Below are positions 16,274-25,017 of a stretch of DNA of 64,000 nt, in pieces. The position numbers and the translations under genes were made by a program. The stretch is from Thermacetogenium phaeum DSM 12270 (GTDB taxonomy: Bacteria > Bacillota > DSM-12270 > Thermacetogeniales > Thermacetogeniaceae). The first letter of the stretch is position 1, and the number at the start of each line of letters is the position of its first letter. The stretch lies in assembly GCF_000305935.1 (NCBI RefSeq), contig NC_018870.1:1009942-1073941 (forward strand), written 5' to 3'. Under the pieces are notes generated by a model. It searched no databases. It saw only the letters and a list, made by a program, of their open reading frames with translations, and was not told the DNA's origin.

Positions 16274-18205
16274 ATGGAGCAGAAGGAAGCTCAGAGGATG
16301 ATAACTGTTATTTTAAAGGATGGAAGCAGTTGCGAAGTACCCTGGGGAAGCACCTGGGGGGATGTGGCCGCTGGTTTAAGCAGAAGGCTGGCCAGGGAAG
16401 CGGTTGCCGCCAGGGTGGACGGGGACTTGCAGGATCTTAGCTGTCTTGCCGAATCCGGTAAAAGGGTGGAGTTTCTTACTTTTGCCGAAGAGGAGGGGCG
16501 GGCTGTTTACCGCCATACCTCTTCTCATGTGCTTGCTCAGGCTGTGAAACGGCTCTTTCCCGATGCGAAACTGGCCATCGGACCGGCCATTGAGGATGGT
16601 TTTTATTACGACTTCGACACCGACCATCCCTTCACAACAGAAGACCTGGGGCGGATTGAGGAAGAGATGAAGAGGATTATCAAGGAGAATTACCCTGTGA
16701 TCCGGGAGGAGGTATCTCATGAAGAGGCCATTGCCCTTTTTGAAGAGCGGAATGAACCTTACAAAGTGGAATTGATCAAAGAATTACCACCGGATGTTCA
16801 AGTAACCGTTTATAGACAGGGGGAATTCTGCGATCTTTGCCTGGGGCCGCATCTACCGAGTACCGGGAGTATCGGGGCGGTCAAGCTGCTCAGCGTGGCC
16901 GGGGCCTACTGGAAGGGCAGCGAAAAGAACAAAATGCTCCAGCGGATTTACGGCACCTCTTTCCCCAAGAAGAAGGATCTGGACGAATACCTGCAACGGA
17001 TTGAGGAAGCAAAGAGGCGGGATCACAGGAGGCTGGGGCAGGAACTCGACCTCTTCGGTATTGCCGATGAGGGCCCGGGATTTCCCTTCTTTTACCCTAA
17101 GGGGATGATCATCAGGACGGAGTTGGAAAACTACTGGCGTTCGGAACACCGGAAGAGGGGCTATCTGGAGATCAAAAGCCCGATCATTTTGAACCGTGCC
17201 CTTTGGGAGCGATCCGGCCATTGGGAGCACTATCAGGAAAATATGTATTTTCTCCAGATCGACGGGCAGGACTATGCAGTCAAACCCATGAACTGCCCGG
17301 GGGCGATGATCTATTATAAAACAAGACTGCATTCTTACCGGGAATTACCGCTGCGCATCGGGGAGCTTGGGCTGGTGCATCGCCACGAGCGTTCCGGTGT
17401 CTTGCATGGCTTAATGCGGGTGCGCTGCTTTACGCAGGATGACGCCCACATCTTCATGCTGCCCGAACAGATCACCGATGAGATCATCAATGTTATGGAT
17501 ATGATCGATGACTTTTACCGGACGTTCGGTTTTTCATATCGGGTGGAGCTCTCTACAAAGCCGGAAAACGCCATGGGTTCGGATGAAATATGGGAGACGG
17601 CGACCAGGGCTTTGGTCGCTGCCCTGGAGCAGAAGGGACTTCCGTACCGGGTGAATGAGGGTGATGGTGCCTTTTACGGGCCGAAGATCGACTTTCACCT
17701 TACGGATTCCCTCGGCCGCAGCTGGCAGTGTGGCACCATTCAGCTTGATTTTGTGAATCCGGAGAACTTCGACCTGACTTATATCGCTGAGGATGGCAGC
17801 AAGAAGCGCCCTGTGATGATCCATCGCGTTATTTTCGGAAGTATTGAGCGGTTTCTCGGTATTCTTACGGAGCATTATGCAGGCGCATTTCCGGTCTGGC
17901 TGGCTCCGGTGCAGGTGAAGGTGCTTACCGTCGCCTCCCGCCACACCCATTATGCCAGTGAGGTAGCCGGTTACCTGGAGAGGGAGGGAATTAGGGTAGA
18001 GCAGGATGACCGCAATGAAAGAGTAGGGTATAAGATCAGGGAGGGAGAACTGGAGAAGGTGCCTTATTTGCTGGTGGTAGGTGACCAGGAGGTTGAATCC
18101 CGTACTGTCAGGGTTCGCCGGAGAGGTTATGGCGACCAGGGTGCGGCCCGGTTGGAGGATTTCGCGTCCATGATTAAGGATGAGATTGCCAGAAAAGCCC
18201 GCTAA
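16274..18205 (+). CDS. thrS: Threonyl-tRNA synthetase
   Basis: 643 residues, full length. An N-terminal TGS domain (about 10-70) leads into the editing domain (about 75-235: YRHTSSHVLAQAVKRLFP, FCDLCLGPHLPSTG), then the class II catalytic core with MNCPGAM (Zn ligand Cys), RIGELGLVHRHERSGVLHGLMRVRCFTQDDAHIF and HRVIFGSIERFLGIL. The C-terminal anticodon-binding domain begins near residue 545 (FPVWLAPVQVKVLTV). It attaches Thr to tRNA-Thr and hydrolyses Ser-tRNA-Thr. GGGAGG precedes ATG 16274, and the gene is controlled by the T-box. Confidence 0.97.
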   Translation: MEQKEAQRMITVILKDGSSCEVPWGSTWGDVAAGLSRRLAREAVAARVDGDLQDLSCLAESGKRVEFLTFAEEEGRAVYRHTSSHVLAQAVKRLFPDAKLAIGPAIEDGFYYDFDTDHPFTTEDLGRIEEEMKRIIKENYPVIREEVSHEEAIALFEERNEPYKVELIKELPPDVQVTVYRQGEFCDLCLGPHLPSTGSIGAVKLLSVAGAYWKGSEKNKMLQRIYGTSFPKKKDLDEYLQRIEEAKRRDHRRLGQELDLFGIADEGPGFPFFYPKGMIIRTELENYWRSEHRKRGYLEIKSPIILNRALWERSGHWEHYQENMYFLQIDGQDYAVKPMNCPGAMIYYKTRLHSYRELPLRIGELGLVHRHERSGVLHGLMRVRCFTQDDAHIFMLPEQITDEIINVMDMIDDFYRTFGFSYRVELSTKPENAMGSDEIWETATRALVAALEQKGLPYRVNEGDGAFYGPKIDFHLTDSLGRSWQCGTIQLDFVNPENFDLTYIAEDGSKKRPVMIHRVIFGSIERFLGILTEHYAGAFPVWLAPVQVKVLTVASRHTHYASEVAGYLEREGIRVEQDDRNERVGYKIREGELEKVPYLLVVGDQEVESRTVRVRRRGYGDQGAARLEDFASMIKDEIARKAR

Positions 18206-18273
18206 GCGTTGGGGACTAAATGGTAAAATATAGTTATACTGGTAGCTATCTGTTGCCAAAATGCCGTAATGCT

Positions 18274-18302
18274 GGGCAATGTGTGGCAATATATTGTATA
18301 AT
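18274..18302 (+). promoter_or_regulatory. Probable promoter of yloU-fakA
   Basis: A perfect TATAAT (18297-18302) lies 42 bases before the yloU start. The -35 at 17-base spacing is only GGGCAA, so strength is uncertain. Confidence 0.45.
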
Positions 18303-18343
18303 ATGACTTGGCCGGAAACAGTCCGGAAAAGGAGGCCATGATC

Positions 18344-18700
18344 ATGGGCGAAAGCCAGCAAACGGATTACGGAAAGATTGAGATCACCGAGGAAGCGCTG
18401 GCTACCATCGCCGGTGCCGCAGCAGTTCGCTGTTACGGGATCGTGGGGATGGTTCCCCGGGGGCTACGACAGGGGGTCTCGGAGATACTGGGCAAAGATG
18501 ACTTGAATAAAGGGGTTGAGGTAAGGCAGGAGGGGTCGAACGTTAAAATCGATCTCTGGGTGGTTATGTGCTATGGAGTAAAGATGGCGGAGGTCGCCCG
18601 CAATGTTATGGAGACCGTCCGTTACGAAGTTGAAAAGATGACCGGTTTGCATGCGATAGAAGTTAATGTCAATGTGGTGGGGGTACGGATCATCAAGTAA
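18344..18700 (+). CDS. yloU: Asp23/Gls24-family envelope stress protein YloU
   Basis: 118 residues. YGKIEITEEALATIAGAAAVRCYGIVGM and the end VNVNVVGVRI are typical of Asp23/Gls24/YloU proteins. The cytoplasmic family is linked to envelope stress, and in many Firmicutes it lies directly upstream of fakA (yloV), as here. The ATG at 18344 has GGAGG 8 bases upstream; the ATG at 18338 is too close to it. The following fakA gene starts 33 bases downstream. Confidence 0.88.
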   Translation: MGESQQTDYGKIEITEEALATIAGAAAVRCYGIVGMVPRGLRQGVSEILGKDDLNKGVEVRQEGSNVKIDLWVVMCYGVKMAEVARNVMETVRYEVEKMTGLHAIEVNVNVVGVRIIK

Positions 18701-18733
18701 ATGTTCTTCAAGTAACTGTGAGGGGGAACTGGA

Positions 18734-20380
18734 TTGGATCACGATGTTGTGACCGGGGAGCAGGTCAGACAGTTATTTTTGGGTGGCCTGGCGGCGATCG
18801 CCGAGCACCAGAAGGAGATCGACCGCCTGAATGTTTTCCCTGTTCCCGATGGCGATACAGGCCGGAATATGTACCTTACCATGGCTGCGGCCGTTAAAGA
18901 GCTGGATAAGGTTAACGGTGTGGGGATCGGATCTGTTGGAGAAGCTGTTGCCAGGGGCTCTCTGCTAGGAGCGCGCGGCAATTCAGGGGTGATCTTGTCC
19001 CAATTGATACGCGGCCTGGCAGACAGCATGAAAGGCAAGGAAAGGATCAGCGTCCAGGAGTTTGCCCAGGCATGGCAAAATGCCGTGTCCAGCGCCTATC
19101 GGGCGGTTATTAAACCGGTAGAGGGTACAATGCTCACCGTTGCCAGGGGATTTACTCAAGGAATGAACGAGGCCGCAGTGAGTAGCGGGGAGTTGAAAAA
19201 GGTTCTTGCTCACGCCATCCAGCGGGGCTATCAGACTCTGAGGCAGACTCCGGAAATGCTTCCCGCATTGAAAAAGGCGGGAGTGGTGGATGCCGGCGGC
19301 AAGGGCCTCTTGGTGATTCTGGAAGGCGGGCTGCAGGCGCTCGGTGACGGCATGCTCCAACCAGCTGTTAGTGATAGGCAGCAGGAAATAAATGTGGTAA
19401 CGCCCCTCCTTTCACCTAACGAAGCTGAGGATGATTTTACTTACCTTTACTGTACGGAGTTTTTATTGAAGGCAAGCCCATCCCAGATTCAGGAGATAAA
19501 AAAGGAGATAGAAGGTCTGGGCGGCAGCCTGGTGACGGGGAATGTCGAGGACTACATTAAAGTTCACATCCATACCAATTATCCCGGCCGCATCCTTGAC
19601 CGCTGTCAGCGCTACGGCACCCTGCATAATATTCAGATCAGCAACATGCGCGATCAGTATGAAGAGTCCCGGACCGGAGAGGAAGAAAAAGATGATGCAC
19701 CTCCCGTAGAGGATGGCGGCACGGCCGAGGTCGGCATTGTCGCCGTAGCCGCCGGTGAAGGCATTAAGAACATCCTGTTAAATCTAGGGGTAGCCCGGAT
19801 AATCGAGGGCGGTCAAACGATGAACCCGCCTGTCGAGGACTTTATCCAGGCCATTGCGGAGGTGCCTGCTAGACAGGTAATTGTTCTTCCCAACAACAAA
19901 AATCTGGTTATGGCGGCCGAACAGGCCAAACAAATGATAAGCCGCCCTGTGGAGATCGTGCCGTCTACGAGCATACCTGCCGGTATCAGCGCTCTGCTGG
20001 CGTTTAACGATTCCCTAAACCTTGAGGAAAACGTAAAAAGGATGTGCCAGCAGCTGGAATGCGTGAAGACCGGAGAGGTGACATATGCTGTTCGCGATGC
20101 CGTAATAGGTGACCAACGGATCAAAGAGGGGGACATTGTCGCCATTTACCGGGGGGAAGTTGTGGCCTCCGGTTCCTCTCTAGAAGAGGCAGTGCTCGCC
20201 TTGCTCGAGAGAATGGTTGAAGAGCGTGATGAGTTGGTGACGCTGTACTCCGGTGCCGGTGTTGAGCTTGCAGAGATGGAAAGAATCGCAAACAGAATTC
20301 GGGATGCCTATCCCGATGTGGAGGTTGATGCCCAGGAAGGTGGGCAGCCAGTCTATTACTTCCTGATCAGTGTAGAATAG
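18734..20380 (+). CDS. fakA: Fatty acid kinase catalytic subunit FakA (DhaL/DegV-like, YloV)
   Basis: 548 residues. The N-terminal DhaL domain (about 1-200) has FPVPDGDTGRNM, which binds Mg-ATP, and SLLGARGNSGVILSQ. The linker and C-terminal half (about 220-548) include LPNNKNLVMAAEQA and VVPTTS-like VPSTSIPAGISALL. FakA phosphorylates fatty acids held by a FakB (DegV) partner, which is not in this window, and feeds PlsX/PlsY phospholipid synthesis. It starts at TTG 18734 after GAGGGGGA and is co-transcribed with yloU and recG. Confidence 0.9.
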   Translation: MDHDVVTGEQVRQLFLGGLAAIAEHQKEIDRLNVFPVPDGDTGRNMYLTMAAAVKELDKVNGVGIGSVGEAVARGSLLGARGNSGVILSQLIRGLADSMKGKERISVQEFAQAWQNAVSSAYRAVIKPVEGTMLTVARGFTQGMNEAAVSSGELKKVLAHAIQRGYQTLRQTPEMLPALKKAGVVDAGGKGLLVILEGGLQALGDGMLQPAVSDRQQEINVVTPLLSPNEAEDDFTYLYCTEFLLKASPSQIQEIKKEIEGLGGSLVTGNVEDYIKVHIHTNYPGRILDRCQRYGTLHNIQISNMRDQYEESRTGEEEKDDAPPVEDGGTAEVGIVAVAAGEGIKNILLNLGVARIIEGGQTMNPPVEDFIQAIAEVPARQVIVLPNNKNLVMAAEQAKQMISRPVEIVPSTSIPAGISALLAFNDSLNLEENVKRMCQQLECVKTGEVTYAVRDAVIGDQRIKEGDIVAIYRGEVVASGSSLEEAVLALLERMVEERDELVTLYSGAGVELAEMERIANRIRDAYPDVEVDAQEGGQPVYYFLISVE

Positions 20381-20393
20381 AGGTGGAGAAAGA

Positions 20394-22454
20394 ATCGGAG
20401 GGGCAGGTTTATTAACGGGAGAACAGCTCGCCGAGATCAAGATATCGTCGCTGCCCAGGATCGGGGAGAAGCGGGCGAAGCTCTTTCAGAAAATCGGTAT
20501 CACCAACATCTTTGACCTGTTATATTACCTTCCCAGGAGGTACGAGGACCGCCGGCTACGAGATTCTTTGAATGCTACAGAGGAAGGGCCTGTTAGCGTT
20601 GCAGGGGTAATCGATAGTTGGGAGGAGGTAAAACTGCGCCGGAACCTGACGCTGCTCCGGGTTATCCTGCATGGCAATTTCGGCACCTGTACCGCCCTGT
20701 GGTTTAACCAGTCCTTTTTAAAAAGGTCCCTGCGCCGGGGAACACCGCTGATGGTGACGGGAAAGGTTGAAAAGACCCTTTACGGTTATGAAATATCGGT
20801 GGTGGATTACGAGATAGGAAATTGTAAGGAACCGGTACATGTGGGGCGTCTGGTTCCTGTTTATGGAACTACCGGGGAGCTGAGCCAGCGATATTTGAGG
20901 CGCGTGATCTTTCAGTTGGTTCATAAGTATGCCTCCAGGGTGAAGGATGTCCTTTCTCCGGAATTGCGTCAGAGGTTCAATCTCTACTCCGCTTCCGAAG
21001 CCCTGAGAGAAATCCATTTTCCTCGGGATGCTGTCAGCCTGGAGAGAGCGAGAGAGAGGCTGGTCTTCGAAGAGCTTTTTCTCTTTGAAGCAGGACTTTC
21101 CAAAATCCGGGAAAGTTTGCGCAGAGATGGGGTTGCTCGCCCGCCCAGGACCGATCTGGCAAAGGCCTTCATAAAGAGTCTGCCCTTTCCCCTGACGGCA
21201 GCTCAGCGGCGGGTGATTGCTGAAGTCGAACGAGATTTGCTGTCCACAAGGCGGATGTACCGCCTGGTGCAGGGTGATGTCGGGTGCGGCAAAACCATCG
21301 TTGCCATCTATGCCCTTTTATCGGTTGTGGCAGCTGGTTATCAGGGGGCACTGATGGCCCCTACTGAGATCCTGGCCGAACAGCACTACCTTGGGATCAA
21401 CAGAATCGTATCTCCGCTCGGTGTACGGGTGGGCCTCCTCACCGGTTCTCTGAGCAAAAAGGAGAGAGAGCAAAATCTAGCCGGGCTGAGAAGCGGAGAG
21501 ATCGACATTATCATCGGGACGCATGCCCTCCTGGAGAGGGAGGTGGCCTTCCGCGACCTCGGCCTGATCGTTATAGATGAACAGCACAGGTTTGGCGTGC
21601 AGCAGCGAGATCTGTTATTATCCAAAGCTGCCTCTCCTGACGTGCTGGTGATGACGGCGACGCCGATTCCCCGCAGCATGACGATGACGGTTTACGGCGA
21701 TCTGGACGTATCTGTCATCGATGAGCTGCCGGCCGGAAGGAAACCGGTTAAGACCTATTTTCTGCCGGCCTCCGAGAGGTCAAGGGTATACCGCTTTGTT
21801 AGAAAGGAACTGATGGCCGGGAGACAGGCCTATGTTGTCTGCCCTCTCATCGAGGAATCCGAGCACCTGAATGTTGAGGCGGCGGTTGCCCGCTATGAGG
21901 AATTAAAAGAGGAGTTTGCGGGTTTCCGTGTGGAGCTCCTTCACGGAAGGATGAAAATTGAAGAGAAGGAAGGAATTATGGAGGCCTTTCGAAAGGGGGA
22001 GATCCAGCTCCTGGTTGCCACCTCTGTCATTGAGGTGGGGATCGATGTGCCCAATGCTTCGGTCATCGTCATCGAAGGGGTGGAGCGGTTTGGTTTGGCT
22101 CAGCTGCATCAGCTGCGAGGGCGCGTCGGTAGGGGTTCGCATGAGAGCTATTGCGTGTTGATAGGAGCCCCTCAGACGCCGGAGGCACGGGAACGAATCA
22201 AAATACTTGTTAAATACCATGACGGCTTTCAGGTGGCAGAGCATGACCTGGCCTTAAGAGGCCCGGGGGAACTGTTAGGGACGCGGCAGCACGGCTACTC
22301 CGATTTCCGGGTGGTGGACATATTCAGGGATATGCCTGTTTATAAGAAAATAAAAAATTATTTCAATAATTGTAATTTTAATGAAATAGAACCCATTGTC
22401 TGGAAAGAGATCAACTTTCGTTTCCCTAATCTTCTTCAGGGCCTCAAGATATAG
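20394..22454 (+). CDS. recG: ATP-dependent DNA helicase RecG
   Basis: RecG unwinds stalled forks and Holliday junctions. Motifs: wedge/OB region (first 150 residues), Walker A GDVGCGKT, DEQHRFGV (motif II, RecG form), MTATPIPRSM (III), SVIEVGIDVPNA and QLHQLRGRVGRG (VI). Homology begins upstream of the first normal start codon, with LPRIGEKRAKLFQKIGITNIFDLLYYLPRRYEDRR encoded at 20448-20552, but the open frame (from 20376) has no ATG, GTG or TTG before TTG 20568. I place the start provisionally at ATC 20394, after AGGTGGAG, giving about 686 residues, the normal family length; TTA 20409/20412 or a frameshift are alternatives. Confidence 0.85.
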   Translation: MGGAGLLTGEQLAEIKISSLPRIGEKRAKLFQKIGITNIFDLLYYLPRRYEDRRLRDSLNATEEGPVSVAGVIDSWEEVKLRRNLTLLRVILHGNFGTCTALWFNQSFLKRSLRRGTPLMVTGKVEKTLYGYEISVVDYEIGNCKEPVHVGRLVPVYGTTGELSQRYLRRVIFQLVHKYASRVKDVLSPELRQRFNLYSASEALREIHFPRDAVSLERARERLVFEELFLFEAGLSKIRESLRRDGVARPPRTDLAKAFIKSLPFPLTAAQRRVIAEVERDLLSTRRMYRLVQGDVGCGKTIVAIYALLSVVAAGYQGALMAPTEILAEQHYLGINRIVSPLGVRVGLLTGSLSKKEREQNLAGLRSGEIDIIIGTHALLEREVAFRDLGLIVIDEQHRFGVQQRDLLLSKAASPDVLVMTATPIPRSMTMTVYGDLDVSVIDELPAGRKPVKTYFLPASERSRVYRFVRKELMAGRQAYVVCPLIEESEHLNVEAAVARYEELKEEFAGFRVELLHGRMKIEEKEGIMEAFRKGEIQLLVATSVIEVGIDVPNASVIVIEGVERFGLAQLHQLRGRVGRGSHESYCVLIGAPQTPEARERIKILVKYHDGFQVAEHDLALRGPGELLGTRQHGYSDFRVVDIFRDMPVYKKIKNYFNNCNFNEIEPIVWKEINFRFPNLLQGLKI

Positions 22455-22485
22455 TGAAATTTAGGATATTAATTTTTTGTTTTAG

Positions 22486-22515
22486 AGCCTCGCCGTTTAG
22501 GCGAGGCTTATTGGT
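22486..22515 (+). terminator. Terminator after recG
   Basis: AGCCTCGCC (22486-22494) pairs perfectly with GGCGAGGCT (22500-22508), followed by the T-rich TATTGGTTT. The tail is weak. Confidence 0.65.
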
Positions 22516-22618
22516 TTGATCTTACTCGTATGTGGTTTAATATTTTGTTCACAATAAAAGTACAAAGTAAAAACGATATTTTTGTATTAAAAATAGCTGT
22601 TGTGGGAAATACTTTCTA

Positions 22619-22647
22619 GGATAAAAAACTTTAAGGCTCAAATACTA
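22619..22647 (+). promoter_or_regulatory. Possible sigma-G promoter of the SASP genes
   Basis: GGATA (22619-22623), 17-base spacer and AATACTA (22641-22647) approximate the sigma-G boxes GHATR and CATNHTA with one mismatch in each. Supported mainly by the gene type behind it. Confidence 0.35.
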
Positions 22648-22673
22648 AAAATAAAAGAAAGGAGGGAAAAAGG

Positions 22674-22937
22674 ATGGGACAGGGACAAAAGCGCAATAAG
22701 CTTCTCGTACCCGAAGCCAGCAAGGCCATGTATCAGTTCAAGTATGAAATGGCCAATGAAGTAGGTATTTCCAATCAGATTCAGGGTGATTATTGGGGTT
22801 ATATCTCCTCCCGTGACTGCGGCGCCGTTGGAGGAGCCATGGTGCGGCGCATGATCCAGACGATTGAACAGCAGATTGCCCAACAGGGAAACCCCGGGCA
22901 GACCATAGCCAGCACCAACACCGTTCAGACCACCTAA
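22674..22937 (+). CDS. Alpha/beta-type small acid-soluble spore protein (copy 1)
   Basis: 87 residues after AAAGGAGGG. NKLLVPEASKAMYQFKYEMANEVGI and QGDYWGYISSRDCGAVGGAMVRRMI are the two conserved SASP blocks. These proteins coat spore DNA in the forespore, protecting it from UV and heat, and are degraded at germination; the GPR cut site lies in KYEMANEVG, with Met where Ile is common. The C-terminal tail (NPGQTIASTNTVQTT) differs from copy 2. Copy 2 follows 33 bases later, and the gpr protease gene faces the pair. Confidence 0.95.
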   Translation: MGQGQKRNKLLVPEASKAMYQFKYEMANEVGISNQIQGDYWGYISSRDCGAVGGAMVRRMIQTIEQQIAQQGNPGQTIASTNTVQTT

Positions 22938-22970
22938 TTGATTAAACCAACGGAAAGGAGGAGGTTTTCA

Positions 22971-23213
22971 ATGGGTCAAGGACAAAAGCGCAATAAGCTT
23001 CTCGTACCCGAAGCCAGCAAGGCCATGTATCAGTTCAAGTATGAAATGGCCAATGAAGTAGGTATCGCCAACCAGATTCAGGGTGATTATTGGGGATACA
23101 TATCTTCAAGGGATTGTGGTGCGGTTGGGGGGGCCATGGTACGGCGCATGATTCAGCAGTACCAGCAGAGCTTGGCCGGCCAGAACCCACAAACCACAAC
23201 CACAATCCGATAA
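22971..23213 (+). CDS. Alpha/beta-type small acid-soluble spore protein (copy 2)
   Basis: 80 residues from ATG 22971 behind GGAAAGGAGGAGG. The first 60 residues are identical to copy 1 except S to A near position 33. The coding DNA is also nearly identical over the first 90 or so bases and diverges at synonymous sites later, so this is a tandem duplication possibly homogenised by conversion. Same role as copy 1; the tail is QQYQQSLAGQNPQTTTTIR. Confidence 0.95.
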   Translation: MGQGQKRNKLLVPEASKAMYQFKYEMANEVGIANQIQGDYWGYISSRDCGAVGGAMVRRMIQQYQQSLAGQNPQTTTTIR

Positions 23214-23232
23214 ATGATAAACATGAACCCCT

Positions 23233-23265
23233 AGCGGACAGTTCTCTGCTGTCCGCTTTTATTAT
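23233..23265. terminator. Terminator between SASP genes and gpr
   Basis: AGCGGACAG (23233-23241) pairs with CTGTCCGCT (23249-23257), followed by TTTATTATTTT. On the minus strand the A-rich side also gives some T tract, so it may serve both converging units. Confidence 0.8.
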
Positions 23266-23266
23266 T

Positions 23267-24238
23267 TTAATACATTAAGGCTTCTAATTCTTCCACTGGC
23301 ACTCTAGGATGTAAAGCCATCGTTATTCCTCTGTTGATGGTCCTTCCGGCATTCTCAATTAAATCATCGATTTCCCGCGGTGTTACGATCAGGTTCCCCT
23401 GAAAAGGCTCTAATAGCTCCCGAATGCTCTCCTGGGCGTAGACAGGATGAAATTTTTCCGCCCGGGGAATTTTTTTGTGGTATGCCTCTATGGCAAACTG
23501 GGCGATTACAGAAGCACTGACGACCGTCGGCACTCCTATGGCGATGACGGGAACCCCTATCGTTTGATAACTGATTTCCGTCCTTTTATTGTTTACGCCG
23601 GAACCGGGCGAGATCCCGGTGTCCCCGATCTGAACGGTCGTCCCCAGCCGGGAGATATTGGTTGCAGCAAGAGAATCTATGGCAATGATGACATCGGGAT
23701 GAACCTTCTCGACGACACCCTGAATGATCTCTGCCGTTTCAATGCCGGTAATTCCCAGAACACCGGGGGCCAGAGCGCAGACAGAGCTGTAATTGGGAAC
23801 GCTCTCCGGCATGTGTTGGAAGAGGTGACGGGTGATCAGCGAATATTTAACAACTGTTGGCCCCAGAGCATCGGGTGTTGCCTGCCAGTTCCCCAGTCCG
23901 ATAATGATAACGGTTGAGTTATCAGAAATCCTTATCAACGACCTCAGTTGTTGTGCTAAAATAGCGGCGACGCTTTTTTGAACCTCCGGGGATTTAAACT
24001 TAAGCTCGGGCGCTTCAATGGTTACGTAGGTTCCCGGTGGTTTGCCCATCACACTTGCGGCATTGTTGTCTAATATTTTAATAACCGTGATGGTTCCATG
24101 GGCAAAACTCTGCTTTTCCTCGATTACTCCCGGGATTTCCTTGCCGGTAGCCCCCCGGATCAGATCCCGGGCCTCTAAAGCCAGATCGGTTTGCATGCCG
24201 ATGTTACCCGAATTGAATATTTCATGGTGTTCGCTCAA
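23267..24238 (-). CDS. gpr: Spore germination protease GPR
   Basis: 323 residues. The N-terminal MQTDLALEARD motif marks the propeptide processing region, followed by IIGLGNWQATPDALGP, CALAPGVLGITGIET and IAIDSLAATNISRLGTTVQIGDTGISPGSGV, all diagnostic of GPR (peptidase A25). GPR is made as a zymogen in the developing spore and cleaves alpha/beta and gamma SASPs within minutes of germination. It starts at TTG 24238 behind AGGAGCGGAG. It converges on its own substrates' genes. Confidence 0.95.
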   Translation of the reverse strand: MSEHHEIFNSGNIGMQTDLALEARDLIRGATGKEIPGVIEEKQSFAHGTITVIKILDNNAASVMGKPPGTYVTIEAPELKFKSPEVQKSVAAILAQQLRSLIRISDNSTVIIIGLGNWQATPDALGPTVVKYSLITRHLFQHMPESVPNYSSVCALAPGVLGITGIETAEIIQGVVEKVHPDVIIAIDSLAATNISRLGTTVQIGDTGISPGSGVNNKRTEISYQTIGVPVIAIGVPTVVSASVIAQFAIEAYHKKIPRAEKFHPVYAQESIRELLEPFQGNLIVTPREIDDLIENAGRTINRGITMALHPRVPVEELEALMY

Positions 24239-24390
24239 AATTCTCCGCTCCTGTTGTGTTCTGATTCTTACTTTTCTTATCTTTAACAGAATGTTTACGA
24301 TTTATACAAATTACCATTCTTTTTTGCCGGAAAAAAATGATTTTGAGCGAAAAGGTCGAATTAAGAAATATGAAGAGGTGAACTTTTTGA

Positions 24391-24984
24391 ATGGATTGGC
24401 TGCCGCAATTGGACCGGTGCAATACTATTCAAGAGCTTCAGGATGTCTGCCTTCAGTGCCGTCGCTGCGGACTGCGAGAAAATTCGAAAAGGGTGGTTTT
24501 TGGTGAGGGGAATGAGAATTCGAGGTTGATGCTCGTTGGAGAAGCGCCTGGCGCCGAAGAGGAGCGGCTGGGGCGTCCTTTTGTTGGAGCGGCGGGGAAG
24601 TTGTTGAATAAAATCCTGGCAGCGGCCGGATTCCGCCGGGAGGATCTCTACATTACCAATATCGCCAAATGCCGGCCGCCGGGGAACAGGCTGCCGAGGA
24701 AGGATGAGGCGGATAGCTGCTATGTCTACCTGGTTCGGCAGATAGAACTGATCAAGCCGCGCCTGATTGTTTGCCTGGGCACGCTGGCAACTCAGTACCT
24801 CATCCATCATCAGGTTAAGGTATCGGCGGTCAGGGGACAGGTATTCGAAAAGGGCGGCATCAAGATCATAGCAACCTATCATCCGGCAGCCCTGCTGCGC
24901 GATCCGGGAAAGAAAAAACCCGCCTGGCAGGACTTTCAGTTGATCAGGAATCTTTATCGGGAATGCCTGGAAAAAAATGAATAA
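24391..24984 (+). CDS. Family 4 uracil-DNA glycosylase
   Basis: 197 residues. CLQCRRCGL (near residue 20) supplies the N-terminal cysteines of a 4Fe-4S cluster, and NIAKCRPPGNR and the CLGT region hold the rest. Motif 1 VGEAPGAEEERLGRPFVG and motif 2 YHPAALLR are those of thermophile-type UDGs. It removes uracil from DNA formed by cytosine deamination. GAGGTGA precedes ATG 24391. It stands alone with its own terminator. Confidence 0.92.
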   Translation: MDWLPQLDRCNTIQELQDVCLQCRRCGLRENSKRVVFGEGNENSRLMLVGEAPGAEEERLGRPFVGAAGKLLNKILAAAGFRREDLYITNIAKCRPPGNRLPRKDEADSCYVYLVRQIELIKPRLIVCLGTLATQYLIHHQVKVSAVRGQVFEKGGIKIIATYHPAALLRDPGKKKPAWQDFQLIRNLYRECLEKNE

Positions 24985-24988
24985 AAAA

Positions 24989-25013
24989 GGCCGCAATGGT
25001 TTGCGGCCGATTT
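24989..25013 (+). terminator. Terminator after uracil-DNA glycosylase
   Basis: GGCCGCAA (24989-24996) and TTGCGGCC (25001-25008), then GATTTG. Only a short T tract, moderate strength. Confidence 0.65.
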
Positions 25014-25017
25014 GTCT

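Noticed and set aside
23447-23917. 156-codon plus-strand frame inside gpr
   Set aside because: It is antisense to a clear GPR coding sequence, with no ribosome site.
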